In this document: positions 34,633 to 45,297 of the stretch, in pieces
Layout of the letters: every line of letters begins with the position of its first letter
Position numbering within the stretch: the first letter of the stretch is position 1
From: Aquimarina amphilecti
GTDB taxonomy: Bacteria > Bacteroidota > Bacteroidia > Flavobacteriales > Flavobacteriaceae
Length of the DNA stretch: 64,000 nt
NCBI RefSeq assembly: GCF_900109375.1
Contig: NZ_FOAB01000011.1
Location: 1-64,000, forward strand
Direction: 5' to 3'
Translations under genes and position numbers: made by a program
Notes under the pieces: model-generated
What the model saw: only the letters and a program-made list of their open reading frames with translations
What the model was told of the DNA's origin: nothing
Databases searched by the model: none

Positions 34633-35967
34633 ATGAAGATTTTAAAGTTTGGTGGAACATCTGTTGGATCTGTAGAAAATTTGTATAAAGTAAAAGATAT
34701 ACTTATTAGTGATAGTGATCAAAAGATTGTTGTATGTTCAGCAATGTCTGGTGTGACTGATCAATTAGTAAATTTAGTAGCATATATAAAGTTAAAAGAT
34801 GCAGAAGCCATTACTAGAAATCTACATAGACTAGAGAATAAACATATAGAAGTTGTTGATTCTTTGATTGAAGACTTAGAATTGAGAAATAATCTTAAAG
34901 ATGGAATTTCCTCATTGATAACAGAAATGTTAGAGTTATCTAATCAAGAATATACAGAAGAGTTAAATGCTAAAGTTCTCACTTTTGGAGAGACTTTGTT
35001 GACTTACATTTTTTCAAATTTTTTGAGTACTATTGAGGTTGAGAATAGACTTATAGCAGCGAAAGAGTTTATGTGCGTGGATAATGTGGATAACCCAAAT
35101 ATTCAGAAGGTTTCTAAAAAGTTGAATAAGGTTTTGGAAGCTAACGAACCTTCTGGCATATATATAACTCAAGGATTTGTTTGTAGAGATCATTTAAATC
35201 AATTAAGCACGTTAAAAAGAGGAGGTAGTGATTATACGGCTACTATTATAGGTGCAGCTGTAAATGCAAGTGAGATTCAAATATGGACTGATATAGATGG
35301 ATTACATAATAATGATCCAAGATATGTGGAAGGGACCAATCCAATAGCACACCTTACGTATAATGAGGCTGCAGAATTAGCATATTTCGGAGCTAAAATT
35401 TTACACCCACAAACGGTTTCTCCAGTTGTAGATATGGATATTCCAGTGTTGTTAAAAAACACATTTGATCCTAAAGCAGCCGGAACTATTATTTCTAATA
35501 AAACATATAGAAAGGGATTGAAAGCCATCTCTGCGAAAGACGGAATTACAGCTATTAAGATTAAATCAAATAGAATGTTAATGGCACATGGGTATCTTAG
35601 AAGAATTTTTGAAGTTTTTGATAATTATCATACATCAATTGATATGATAACTACATCAGAAATAGCAATTTCTTTAACGATTGATGACACTACTCATATT
35701 GATGAAATTGTAAAAGAAATAGAAGGATATGCAGAGGTAACAGTAGAGCAGAATCATAGTATTATTTGTATTGTTGGAGAATCTGTAATTAATGATAAAA
35801 ATTCTCATAAACTTTTTGAGATTTTAAATTATATACCAGTGAGAATGATTTCTTATGGAGGGAGTAATAATAATATCTCGATACTAGTAGAAACAAAAGA
35901 TAAAATACCAACCCTTAGATTTTTAAATGAGAGATTGTTTCTTTCTCATCAAGAAGCGGTTCTCTAG
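34633..35967 (+). CDS. lysC: Aspartate kinase, monofunctional
   Basis: A 444-residue aspartokinase that phosphorylates aspartate, the first step to lysine, threonine, methionine and diaminopimelate. The kinase motif MKILKFGGTSVGSVENLYKV opens the protein; LTFGETLLTYIF, LKRGGSDYTATIIGAAVNAS and IWTDIDGLHNNDPRYV are catalytic and nucleotide-binding parts. Two ACT domains (about 310-440) form the regulatory part. No homoserine dehydrogenase domain is attached. It feeds the threonine that IlvA at 62854 uses, although the loci are far apart. Confidence 0.93.
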   Translation: MKILKFGGTSVGSVENLYKVKDILISDSDQKIVVCSAMSGVTDQLVNLVAYIKLKDAEAITRNLHRLENKHIEVVDSLIEDLELRNNLKDGISSLITEMLELSNQEYTEELNAKVLTFGETLLTYIFSNFLSTIEVENRLIAAKEFMCVDNVDNPNIQKVSKKLNKVLEANEPSGIYITQGFVCRDHLNQLSTLKRGGSDYTATIIGAAVNASEIQIWTDIDGLHNNDPRYVEGTNPIAHLTYNEAAELAYFGAKILHPQTVSPVVDMDIPVLLKNTFDPKAAGTIISNKTYRKGLKAISAKDGITAIKIKSNRMLMAHGYLRRIFEVFDNYHTSIDMITTSEIAISLTIDDTTHIDEIVKEIEGYAEVTVEQNHSIICIVGESVINDKNSHKLFEILNYIPVRMISYGGSNNNISILVETKDKIPTLRFLNERLFLSHQEAVL

Positions 35968-36011
35968 ATAATTTGTTATGTAACATGATGAGCCTTTAAT
36001 CAAATGAAGAT

Positions 36012-36110
36012 GGTATGTTTTTATTGTTTTTAAGACAATAAAACTTCACTTATACCAAAATTATTGTTTTTTATGAAATCCCAACAACTAACCAAGTTGG
36101 GATTTTTTTT
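36012..36110 (+). terminator. Structured region and terminator downstream of lysC
   Basis: An AT-rich hairpin (GGTAT...TTTTATTGT pairing with ACAATAAAA...ATACC, 36012-36056) is followed by a clear terminator: ATCCCAAC (36078-36085), a 10-base loop, GTTGGGAT (36096-36103), T8. It probably ends the lysC transcript. A separate small RNA of about 100 bases is possible. Confidence 0.6.
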
Positions 36111-36177
36111 AAAGAAATATAGGGTAGTAAGGTAGTTAACTGTTTTATATATAAACTAAGAACTTAAACCACTCCTA

Positions 36178-36276
36178 ATGTTAAAGAGAATCGTTGAAAA
36201 ATACCGTTTAGAAATCGTTTTGTTTGTTTTTTATTCAGTAGTTACGTTTACATTTGTTAAGCTTTTTTTATTTTAA
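36178..36276 (+). CDS. Possible 32-residue single-TM peptide
   Basis: An open frame from ATG 36178 to TAA reads MLKRIVEKYRLE followed by about 20 hydrophobic residues (IVLFVFYSVVTFTFVKLFLF). Positive residues before a single membrane helix are typical of small membrane peptides, but the AT-rich DNA can give this by chance. It lies in the 626-base gap between lysC and yifB. The rest of the gap holds a 9-bp hairpin TTGTTTCTT-TATT-AAGAAACAA (36421-36442) and little else. Confidence 0.25.
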   Translation: MLKRIVEKYRLEIVLFVFYSVVTFTFVKLFLF

Positions 36277-36593
36277 AATATTTTAGCCTTTCTAACTAGT
36301 AGCTTACTGAATTTAATTAGAATTCACTCTTTATTATTAATGTTGTAAAGTTCCTCTTTCCTCGAAATTTATTTAATTTATAACAATAATTACTACATAA
36401 TTTTAATAACCTATTATCTATTGTTTCTTTATTAAGAAACAATATGCTTAATTACGATGCAATCCTGCCATAATTTTTATAATTAATTAAAAATAGTACT
36501 GATTTAACAGTAACATATATGTTGAAAGTGACATATACTTATAACGACGGTATCACATAAGGAGATATTCTAGTTATAATCAAAAAAAAGAGT

Positions 36594-38132
36594 ATGCTTA
36601 TTAAGGTCTTTGGAAGTGCCGTTTTTGGCGTTGAGGCTACAACAATAACTGTAGAAGTTAATATAGATAAAGGAATTGGATACCATTTGGTCGGGTTGCC
36701 TGATAACGCAATTAAAGAGAGTAGTTTCCGGATTGCGGCGGCTCTGCAGAATAACAGTTATAAACTTCCAGGAAAGAAGATTACAATAAATATGGCCCCA
36801 GCGGATCTTAGAAAAGAAGGATCGGCATATGACTTAACATTAGCTTTAGGAATACTAGCGGCTAGTTCTCAGATTAAAGGGGAGAATATCTCTGATTATT
36901 TAATAATGGGAGAATTATCGTTAGATGGAAGTCTTCAACCTATAAAAGGTGCCTTACCTATTGCAATTAAAGCAAGAGAAGAAGGGTTTAAAGGATTTAT
37001 TCTGCCTACTCAAAATGCAAAAGAAGCTGCAATAGTAGATAATCTTGAAGTTTATGGTGTAGAAAATATTAAAGAAGTGATTGATTTTTTTGATGGTAAA
37101 GGAGTATTGAAGCAAACTATTGTAGATACTAGAGAAGAGTTTTATAAAGAATTGGATAATCCAGAGTTTGATTTTGCAGATGTCAAAGGTCAGGAAAGTA
37201 TTAAAAGGTGCATGGAGATTGCAGCTGCTGGTGGTCATAATATTATTTTGGTTGGACCACCTGGTAGTGGAAAAACAATGCTGAGCAAGAGGTTACCAAG
37301 TATTTTACCTCCAATGTCTCTTCAGGAAGCTTTAGAAACGACAAAGATACATAGTGTTGTGGGAAGGGTAAAAGATAATGTTGGACTAATGGCACAGCGC
37401 CCTTTTCGTAGTCCGCATCATACAATTTCTAATGTTGCTTTAGTTGGTGGAGGCAGTTATCCACAACCTGGTGAGATTTCATTATCACATAATGGTGTTT
37501 TGTTTTTGGATGAACTTCCCGAATTTAAGCGTGAAGTATTAGAAGTCATGCGGCAACCATTAGAGGATAGAGAGGTAACAATTTCTAGAGCTAAATTTAC
37601 TGTTACTTATCCATCTAGTTTTATGTTAGTAGCAAGTATGAATCCCAGTCCAGGTGGATATTTTAATGATCCAGATGCACCAGTAACTTCTTCTCCAGCC
37701 GAGATGCAACGATATCTTAGTAAAATTTCTGGACCGCTATTGGATCGTATTGATATTCATATTGAAGTTACTCCAGTTCCTTTTGATAAACTAAGTGAAG
37801 AAAGAAGAGGTGAAAGTAGTGTTAAGATTAGACAACGTGTTATTAAAGCTAGGGATATACAAACAAATAGGTTTCTAGATCTAAAGAATATTCATTATAA
37901 CGCTCAGATGGGAGTAAGGCAATTAAGAGTTTATTGCCAGTTAGATGATGCTTCAAAAGAATTATTAAAAACAGCGATGGAACGATTAAACCTTTCTGCA
38001 AGAGCTTACGATAGAATTTTAAAGGTTTCTAGAACTATAGCAGATCTAGAAGGTGCTCAATCCATTAGTGGTGATCATATTTCTGAAGCAATACAATATC
38101 GTAGTTTGGATCGTGATGGATGGTTGGGATAA
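36594..38132 (+). CDS. YifB/ComM-family Mg-chelatase-like AAA+ ATPase
   Basis: A 512-residue protein. The N-terminal ChlI-type domain shows VEVNIDKGIGYHLVGLPDNA, KKITINMAPADLRKEGSAYD and LTLALGILAAS. The AAA+ core has Walker A GPPGSGKTMLSKRLP (about 222-236), RPFRSPHHTIS, the Walker B-like LFLDELPEF and the sensor VASMNPSPGGY. A C-terminal helical lid ends QYRSLDRDGW. ComM homologues act as hexameric helicases that extend heteroduplexes during natural transformation. It is full length for the family and monocistronic. Confidence 0.93.
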   Translation: MLIKVFGSAVFGVEATTITVEVNIDKGIGYHLVGLPDNAIKESSFRIAAALQNNSYKLPGKKITINMAPADLRKEGSAYDLTLALGILAASSQIKGENISDYLIMGELSLDGSLQPIKGALPIAIKAREEGFKGFILPTQNAKEAAIVDNLEVYGVENIKEVIDFFDGKGVLKQTIVDTREEFYKELDNPEFDFADVKGQESIKRCMEIAAAGGHNIILVGPPGSGKTMLSKRLPSILPPMSLQEALETTKIHSVVGRVKDNVGLMAQRPFRSPHHTISNVALVGGGSYPQPGEISLSHNGVLFLDELPEFKREVLEVMRQPLEDREVTISRAKFTVTYPSSFMLVASMNPSPGGYFNDPDAPVTSSPAEMQRYLSKISGPLLDRIDIHIEVTPVPFDKLSEERRGESSVKIRQRVIKARDIQTNRFLDLKNIHYNAQMGVRQLRVYCQLDDASKELLKTAMERLNLSARAYDRILKVSRTIADLEGAQSISGDHISEAIQYRSLDRDGWLG

Positions 38133-38271
38133 AATTTATTATAGTTAGCAGAAGTTTCTTTAGATTATGAGTAGGGTAATTTTTGCTAAAACTGTTGTAA
38201 TTAAACAAGACATTTTTTTTGAATTAAATAAATCTATATATTAAAACATTTATTAACCTTTCGTACAAATT

Positions 38272-41200
38272 ATGAAAAATTTTTATCTCTTTTTCGCTCT
38301 ACTTTTTTTCGGAATAATTAATGCTCAATACAATCAAGATGCTCCTTGGATGCGGAACCTGAAACAGAGTAAGACCAATAAGGAATTGAAACCTACTTTT
38401 AAAGAAATTCAACAAGCTTTTAATGATTATTGGGAAACTAGGGACCCAAGTAAGAAAGGTAGTGGGTATAAACCATTTAAAAGATGGGAATATATTTGGG
38501 AGGATGTTGTTGATGGAGAAGGATACTTGCCAACTCCTGAAGATAAATGGATTGCTTGGGAACATAAGAATGAAATAAATAATAAATTAATATCTACAGA
38601 TTTAAGTAGTTGGGAAGCCATAGGACCTTTTACGCATACAAATACAGGGTCTTGGTCTTCAGGTCAAGCTAGAATTAATGCTATAACTGTAGACCCTAAT
38701 GATGCAAATATTTGGTATGTAGGTACTCCTGCAGGAGGATTATGGAAATCAGTTAATGCTGGAAATGCTTGGGTGCCTTTAACAGATAATTTACCTCAAA
38801 TAGGTGTTTCTGGAATAGCTATAGATTATTCAAATTCAGATGTTATTTATATCTCCACAGGAGATGATGATGGAAATGATACTTTAAGTGCCGGTGTTTT
38901 TAAATCTACAGATGGCGGACAAACTTGGAATCCGACTGGGTTGGCTCCAAGTAATACACCATTGTCAATGAATGAAATTTATATACATCCAACTAATTCT
39001 AGTATATTATGGGTAGCTACTAATACAGGAATTTTTAAATCAATAGATGCTGGTGTAACTTGGAATGTTACGTTACCAGGAAATATTAAAGATATTAAAT
39101 TAAAACCAAGTGATCCTAATGTAATATATGCTGTAACTCCTAGCGAATTTTATAAATCGACCAATGGAGGAGATTCTTTTAATATGATTACCAATGGAAC
39201 TCCAGTAGGTAGTGGTAGAATGGTAATTGAGGTAACACCTGCGAATAACGAATATGTCTACATATTAAGTGTTAATGCGGACGAATCTTTTCAAGGTGTA
39301 TATCGCTCTGAAAATAGTGGGGATTCTTTCTTAGAAAAAAATAGTTCTACTGATGTTATAGAAAGCCAACAAGCTTTTTATGATTTGGCCTTAGGTGTTT
39401 CTCAAACAGATGCTGATGAAGTATTTGTAGGTTGTCTTAATGTTTGGAAGTCAGATGATGGAGGTACATCTTTTAGTAAATTAAATGAATGGTCTTTCCC
39501 TCAAGGTGCGTCTTATACGCATGCAGATATACATATGATTAGATCTTTTGGGGGAACTGTTTTCGTATGTTCAGACGGAGGTATTTATTCATCTACTAAT
39601 GGTGGTAATGTTTTTACAGATCATACAGCAGGTATTCAAGCAAGTCAATTTTATAAAGTGGCTGTTTCCCAAAATGATCCAAATAAAATGGTTGGAGGAT
39701 TGCAAGATAATGGAGGGCACGCATATAATAATGGAAATGGAAATTGGCTTAATTACTATGGTGCAGATGGCATGGATACAGCAATTGACCCAACAAATGA
39801 TGATAAGTATTACGGATTTATTCAAAATGGAGGAGGGCTATATTTGTCTTCAAATGCAGGTAGTAGTGGTTCAGGAAGTGTACCCCAACCAGCTGGATCT
39901 AATGGGAATTGGATAACGCCATTAGCAATAAACGCAACAGGAGAGTTATTTGCGGGTTATGATAATTTATATCGTTTAAATGCAGCTGAAAATGGATGGG
40001 TACAATTAGCGGATTTAGGAAGTTCAGCAAGTCAAATGGAAATAGCGTCATCTGATAATGCAATTATGTATATTTCAGTAAGTAGTACGCTTAAGAAAAC
40101 AACTGATTCAGGAAATAATGTTGTAGATGTATTTAATTTTGGAAGCAGAATAAGAGGAATAGCTATTCATAATACAGATCCTAATATTGTATGGGTTACT
40201 ACGGCATCTGCCGTTCATAAGTCAATCGATGGAGGAAATACTTTCAATAATATTTCTTCAAATTTACCAATAAATGATAATTATTTTTTTATAAATGATA
40301 TAGTGCACCATTCTGGTCAATCACAAGATCCAATATACATAGGTACGAGTATTGGTGTATATAGGAGTGTTAATGATGGATCTTGGACTCCATTTTTAAA
40401 TAATTTACCAACTACTATAGTTAATGATTTAGAAATTAATATAGCTGATAATTCCATTACCGCAGCTACTTATGGAAGGGGTATATGGAGATCTTCACTT
40501 CCTAATTGTCTTACAATTACTGCAAAACAAGAATTATCAATAGATAATGGAGCTGTTGAAGAAGGGTCCTTAGTAGGCTTATGTACTGGACAATCAATCA
40601 AATTTCAATTAGATGTACTTACAGGAGCTAATCCAACTTATGTTTGGTCTGGACCTAATGGCTTCTCAAGTGTAGATGCGTCTATAACAATTAATGATCT
40701 ATCCTTAAATGAAGCTGGTGAATATTTGGTGACAATTGATTCAGATGGAACATGTGGATCAATTGAGTATGCATTTTCGTTAGATTTGGAAGAAGCTTTA
40801 CAACCTTTAGTTTCTGATATTGATGTTTGTGCTAATGATCAAGCAACACTTACAGCCTCGGGGAGTACAGATTATAAGTGGTATACTGCTGCTACAGGAG
40901 GTGCTGAAATAGCAACAGGGACATCTTTTATAACCCCAGCTATAACAGGTCCTACTACTTATTATGTTTCAGGGGTTTCTTCAGTAATAGTTTCAGAGAA
41001 AACACCTGCGCCAGATATTAGTACAGCTGCTGATTATGATTTTTCTCAGGGGTTGATTTTTAATACGAATGATGATATAACTATTGAGTCTTTTATGATG
41101 TCAGCTATGTCTGCTGGATCTAGAACTATACAAGTTGCTGATGCAGCTGGAAATGTAGTCGCTTCAACTACTGTAGACATTCCATTAGGGGAATCGTTAG

Positions 41201-42042
41201 TAATTGTAAACCTTAATGTTCCTAAAGGGAATAATAATATAATATCTGTAACAAGTGATTTAGTTTCATTAAGAAGGACACCTGCAGGAAATGGAGTTAG
41301 TTATCCTTATACTTCACCTTCCAATGTAGTCTCAATTGTTGGAAACACAGTAAATGCATTAGAATTCTATTACTTCTTTTATGATTGGAATTTTACATCA
41401 AAAGGAGGGAGGTGTGAATCGATTCGAACACCTGTAAATATTAACATTGCAGCTGATACTCCTGATTTATCGGATGGAGACACAGTATATAGTATTGATG
41501 GAGGAACAGCAGTATCATTTAGCAACGGAGAAACAATTGAAGTTTTAGAAGATTTAAATATAGAATTGACAATACCAGCTTCTCCGTTTAATGCTTCGGT
41601 AGTTTGGACTGCACCTGGAGGTCAAACATATAATACCGATAGTATTAATTTTGATAATATAGAACTTAATGGGGATGAAGATGGAGATTGGACCGTAGAA
41701 GTTACTTTTGGAGCAAATTGTGGGGTAGCACAACAAGTAATTAATTTTACTTTAGATGTCGAGCCTACTACTCTTAGTGTTGAAGATTTTAATTTAGATG
41801 CTATAAAAATCCATCCAAACCCTACTCGAAGTAAGTTGTACATAGACAATACAGTTAACTTTGTTAATCCTACTATTACAATTTTTGATATAAGAGGAAG
41901 GAAATTGAATAATACTCTTGATATCCAGAAAATAACTTCCAAGCAGGTTGAATTGAATACATCATCTTTGTCACCTGGAGCTTATTTTATTGTAATAGAA
42001 AATGATCAAAGAAGATTAGTTAAGAAAATGGTTAAAGAATAG
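38272..42042 (+). CDS. T9SS-secreted Asp-box (sortilin/VPS10-like) beta-propeller protein
   Basis: A 1256-residue exported protein with signal peptide KNFYLFFALLFFGIINAQ. Residues about 120-720 hold a propeller with repeated Asp-box motifs of the S-x-D/N-x-G-x-T/S-W/F type: STDGGQTW, SIDAGVTW, STNGGDSF, SDDGGTSF, STNGGNVF, SIDGGNTF. Next come an Ig/PKD-like segment (about 750-840), a CxxD-type Ig-like domain and a further beta domain. The C-terminal 80 residues (IKIHPNPTRSKLYIDN ... ITIFDIRGRKL ... GAYFIVIENDQRRLVKKMVK) are a type A T9SS sorting signal. It probably acts at the cell surface; the Asp-box fold alone does not prove glycosidase or protease activity. Confidence 0.88.
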   Translation: MKNFYLFFALLFFGIINAQYNQDAPWMRNLKQSKTNKELKPTFKEIQQAFNDYWETRDPSKKGSGYKPFKRWEYIWEDVVDGEGYLPTPEDKWIAWEHKNEINNKLISTDLSSWEAIGPFTHTNTGSWSSGQARINAITVDPNDANIWYVGTPAGGLWKSVNAGNAWVPLTDNLPQIGVSGIAIDYSNSDVIYISTGDDDGNDTLSAGVFKSTDGGQTWNPTGLAPSNTPLSMNEIYIHPTNSSILWVATNTGIFKSIDAGVTWNVTLPGNIKDIKLKPSDPNVIYAVTPSEFYKSTNGGDSFNMITNGTPVGSGRMVIEVTPANNEYVYILSVNADESFQGVYRSENSGDSFLEKNSSTDVIESQQAFYDLALGVSQTDADEVFVGCLNVWKSDDGGTSFSKLNEWSFPQGASYTHADIHMIRSFGGTVFVCSDGGIYSSTNGGNVFTDHTAGIQASQFYKVAVSQNDPNKMVGGLQDNGGHAYNNGNGNWLNYYGADGMDTAIDPTNDDKYYGFIQNGGGLYLSSNAGSSGSGSVPQPAGSNGNWITPLAINATGELFAGYDNLYRLNAAENGWVQLADLGSSASQMEIASSDNAIMYISVSSTLKKTTDSGNNVVDVFNFGSRIRGIAIHNTDPNIVWVTTASAVHKSIDGGNTFNNISSNLPINDNYFFINDIVHHSGQSQDPIYIGTSIGVYRSVNDGSWTPFLNNLPTTIVNDLEINIADNSITAATYGRGIWRSSLPNCLTITAKQELSIDNGAVEEGSLVGLCTGQSIKFQLDVLTGANPTYVWSGPNGFSSVDASITINDLSLNEAGEYLVTIDSDGTCGSIEYAFSLDLEEALQPLVSDIDVCANDQATLTASGSTDYKWYTAATGGAEIATGTSFITPAITGPTTYYVSGVSSVIVSEKTPAPDISTAADYDFSQGLIFNTNDDITIESFMMSAMSAGSRTIQVADAAGNVVASTTVDIPLGESLVIVNLNVPKGNNNIISVTSDLVSLRRTPAGNGVSYPYTSPSNVVSIVGNTVNALEFYYFFYDWNFTSKGGRCESIRTPVNINIAADTPDLSDGDTVYSIDGGTAVSFSNGETIEVLEDLNIELTIPASPFNASVVWTAPGGQTYNTDSINFDNIELNGDEDGDWTVEVTFGANCGVAQQVINFTLDVEPTTLSVEDFNLDAIKIHPNPTRSKLYIDNTVNFVNPTITIFDIRGRKLNNTLDIQKITSKQVELNTSSLSPGAYFIVIENDQRRLVKKMVKE

Positions 42043-42077
42043 TCAATACTTAATTAATTTTTATAATTACGAATTAT

Positions 42078-42133
42078 AAAAGCTTTATATATTTTGTGTT
42101 GTTATATATAATATATAAAGCTTTTCTTTTTTT
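42078..42133 (+). terminator. Terminator after the Asp-box protein gene
   Basis: A perfect 16-bp stem: AAAAGCTTTATATATT (42078-42093) pairs with 42110-42125, followed by a T-rich tract. The rest of the 316-base gap to 42359 is AT-rich with no gene seen. Confidence 0.8.
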
Positions 42134-42358
42134 TAAGTTTAATATGGAATGAGATATAGAGTAATGTATTTATAAAAAAAATATTATAAAGGGATTTATA
42201 TTAGGATCAACAGTTAAAATAAATAAATCTTAAAATTTTAATGTATATAGAAGCTTTTTTGAATAAAAAACGACCTTTTTAACGTTTTTTTAATAATATA
42301 ACAATATAAATACTCATTTCCTTAAACTACATTTAAACCTTAATCAAAAAAATAAAAC

Positions 42359-45235
42359 ATGAAAACTCGAATATCTAGGACGCTTTTAGTAGCAATATCC
42401 TTTTTATTTGTTTCCGTTATTTCTTGTAAAAAAGAAACAGCAGAAACTAAATCAGAAAACGAGGAAGTTGGTAAATTATCTATCGATTTCGAAAAGTACG
42501 AATTAGAAAATGGCCTTCAGGTTGTTTTACATCAAGACAAATCAGATCCCATTGTTTCGGTTGCTATACAATATGGTGTAGGATCAAATCGAGAAAAAAC
42601 AGGAAGAACAGGTTTTGCTCATTTATTCGAGCATATGCTATTCCAAGAATCAGAGAATGTACCTCAGGATCAGTTCTTCAAGAAGATCCAAGATGTTGGA
42701 GGAACTCTTAACGGAGGTACTTGGCAAGATGGAACTATATATTATGAAGTAGTTCCGAAGAATGCTATGGAAACAGTTATGTGGTTAGAATCTGATAGAA
42801 TGGGATTCTTAATTAATACAGTTACTGAAAGTGCTTTTAATAATCAACAAGAAGTAGTTCAAAATGAAAAGAGACAGCGAGTTGATAATAATCCTTATGG
42901 TCATACGAGTTGGGTTATTGATAAAAACATTTTTCCAGAAGGACATCCTTACAATTGGCAGGTGATAGGAGAGTTGGTTGATCTTCAGAATGCTACAGTA
43001 GAAGATGTAAAAGAATTTTATGATAAATATTATGGACCGAACAACGCTACTTTAGTACTTGCAGGTGATTTTGAAACTGCAGATGCTAAAGCTATGATCG
43101 AAAAATATTTTGGAGAAATTAAAAAGAGACAACCTGTAGGGAAATTAAAAGTCCAGAATGTAACCTTATCAGAAACTAAAAGGTTTATGCACGAGGATAA
43201 TTTTGCTACTACCGCACAGCTAAATATGGTTTGGCCTACGGTAGAGCAATACACCGAAGATGCATATGCTCTTGATTTTTTAGGGGAGTTATTAGCAGAA
43301 GGAAAAAAAGCTCCATTGTATAAGGTGTTAGTAAAGGAAAAAGAACTTACTTCTGATACGAATGCTTGGAACCGTTCTATGGAAATTGCTGGGAAATTTA
43401 GAGTAAATGTTACAGCAAATGATGGAAAAAGCTTAGCAGATATTGAAGCTGGAGTTTTTGAAGCATTTAAGAAGTTTGAAGAAGAAGGAATTACAGATAC
43501 TGATATCGAAAGAATAAAAGCAGGTTTAGAGACTCAGTTTTATAACGGAATAAGTAGTGTATTAGGAAAGTCTTTTCAATTGGCACAATATAATGTATTT
43601 GCTGGTGATCCTGGATTTATTACTCAGGATATAGAAAATATTAAAGCGGTTACCAAAGAGGATGTATTAAGAGTATATAACAAATATATTAAAGGTAAAC
43701 CTTACGTTATTACTAGTTTCGTTCCTAAAGGTAAAGCTGATTTAGCAGCAAATGATTCCGAAAAAGCAGCTGTAGTAGAAGAAGAAATTAAGGAGAACGT
43801 AGAAAAAGCAGTAGCAGAAACTAATGAGGAAATAGAAAAGACACCTTCGGTTTTTGATAGATCTGTAGCTCCTAAAGAAGGAGAGTCTCCTAAGCTTAAT
43901 ATTCCATCATCTTGGAATACTACCTTAGCTAACGGAATGAAAGTATATGGTATGGAACAAAATGAACTTCCATTAGTGAATTTTAGTTTAGTAATTTCTG
44001 GAGGTCATTTATTAGATTCATTCGATAAAGTAGGAGTTGCAAACCTAATGACGGATATCATGATGGAAGGAACAGCTACTAAAACCCCAGAGCAGTTGGA
44101 AGAAGAAATAGAGCTATTAGGAGCATCAATTAATATGTATACTACAAGAGAATCTATAGTTATTAGTGGAAATACACTAGCACGTAACTTGGATAAAACA
44201 ATAAACCTTGTAGAAGAAATTCTGTTACAACCTAGATGGGATGAAGAAGAATTTGCAAGAATTAAAACAAAAACGATTAATGGAATAAAAAGATCTGCAG
44301 CCAACCCTAATGTAGTTGCAAGAAATGTATATAATAAAGTACTTTATGGAGATAAGCATATGTTTGCTTATCCAACCAGCGGAACTGTGGAGTCTGTAGA
44401 GACTATAACTATTGACGACCTAAAGCAATTTTATACAAATAATTTTTCTCCTTCTGTAAGTAAATTTCAGATAGTGGGTGATCTAAATCAAGAAAAGGCG
44501 ATTGCTGCTCTAAAAAACTTAGAGAGTAAATGGGCAAGTAAAGAAGTTACTATTCCTGAGTATGAAATCGTAAATAATAGAGATAAGGCATCTTTGTATT
44601 TTGTTGACATTCCTAATGCAAAACAATCTGTCATCAATATTGGATACTTATCAATGGCACGTACAGATGGGGATTATTTTCCTGCTACCGTAATGAATTA
44701 TAAGTTAGGAGGATCTTTCTCGGGTAATGTAAACCTTATTCTTAGAGAAGAAAAAGGATATACTTATGGTGCTAGATCAGGGTTTAGTGGAAGTAAAATT
44801 CCAGGTACGTTTACAGCTTCTTCTAGTGTTCGTACTAATACTACTTTTGAATCTGTAAAAATATTTAAAGATGAGATCGAAAAATATAAGAGTGGTATTT
44901 CTGAAGAAGATTTAACGTTTACTAAGAATGCTTTGATAAAATCAAATGCACGTAAATTTGAAACTCAGTTTGCATTATTAGGTATATTACAAGAAATGGG
45001 TCGATATGATCTTGCTCCTGATTATATAGCTAAAGAAGAGGCAATTATTGAAGGAATGACTCTTGAGCAACACAAAGCACTAGCTAACAAATATCTCGAT
45101 GAATCTAAAATGGCTTATTTAGTTATTGGAGATGCCGCTACTCAGTTTGAACAATTTAAGAATGCTGGTTTTGACGAAGTAGTAATGTTGGATAAAGATG
45201 CTAAAGAAGTAAAGTTATCCGATGTAAAGATGTAA
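42359..45235 (+). CDS. M16-family zinc peptidase lipoprotein, two-unit
   Basis: A 958-residue lipoprotein; the lipobox is SVISC with Cys23. The N-terminal unit carries the inverted zinc motif H88-L-F-E-H92 in TGFAHLFEHMLFQES and the distal Glu region AFNNQQEVVQNEKRQRVDNN. The C-terminal unit (from about 510, LANGMKVYGMEQNELPLVNF) lacks HxxEH and contains the R/Y substrate-binding region LREEKGYTYGARSGF. This active-plus-inactive layout is usual for M16B/C peptidases. It probably degrades peptides in the periplasm. It is a single gene with its own terminator. Confidence 0.93.
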   Translation: MKTRISRTLLVAISFLFVSVISCKKETAETKSENEEVGKLSIDFEKYELENGLQVVLHQDKSDPIVSVAIQYGVGSNREKTGRTGFAHLFEHMLFQESENVPQDQFFKKIQDVGGTLNGGTWQDGTIYYEVVPKNAMETVMWLESDRMGFLINTVTESAFNNQQEVVQNEKRQRVDNNPYGHTSWVIDKNIFPEGHPYNWQVIGELVDLQNATVEDVKEFYDKYYGPNNATLVLAGDFETADAKAMIEKYFGEIKKRQPVGKLKVQNVTLSETKRFMHEDNFATTAQLNMVWPTVEQYTEDAYALDFLGELLAEGKKAPLYKVLVKEKELTSDTNAWNRSMEIAGKFRVNVTANDGKSLADIEAGVFEAFKKFEEEGITDTDIERIKAGLETQFYNGISSVLGKSFQLAQYNVFAGDPGFITQDIENIKAVTKEDVLRVYNKYIKGKPYVITSFVPKGKADLAANDSEKAAVVEEEIKENVEKAVAETNEEIEKTPSVFDRSVAPKEGESPKLNIPSSWNTTLANGMKVYGMEQNELPLVNFSLVISGGHLLDSFDKVGVANLMTDIMMEGTATKTPEQLEEEIELLGASINMYTTRESIVISGNTLARNLDKTINLVEEILLQPRWDEEEFARIKTKTINGIKRSAANPNVVARNVYNKVLYGDKHMFAYPTSGTVESVETITIDDLKQFYTNNFSPSVSKFQIVGDLNQEKAIAALKNLESKWASKEVTIPEYEIVNNRDKASLYFVDIPNAKQSVINIGYLSMARTDGDYFPATVMNYKLGGSFSGNVNLILREEKGYTYGARSGFSGSKIPGTFTASSSVRTNTTFESVKIFKDEIEKYKSGISEEDLTFTKNALIKSNARKFETQFALLGILQEMGRYDLAPDYIAKEEAIIEGMTLEQHKALANKYLDESKMAYLVIGDAATQFEQFKNAGFDEVVMLDKDAKEVKLSDVKM

Positions 45236-45263
45236 TTTTATATCAATTCACTAAATATAAGAT

Positions 45264-45297
45264 AAAGGAGAACGATTAAGTTCTCCTTTATTTTTTT
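45264..45297 (+). terminator. Terminator after the M16 peptidase
   Basis: AAAGGAGAAC (45264-45273), loop GATTAA, GTTCTCCTTT (45280-45289), then ATTTTTTT. It lies 28 bases after the stop codon and touches the end of the convergent gene at 45296. Confidence 0.85.

Noticed and set aside
36178..36276. Small hydrophobic frame considered as a type I toxin
   Set aside because: No antisense RNA promoter or conserved toxin pattern visible; kept only as a low-confidence membrane peptide.
39548..39916. 122-codon plus-strand frame inside the Asp-box gene
   Set aside because: Out-of-frame reading of a well supported long gene; composition is biased by its repeats.
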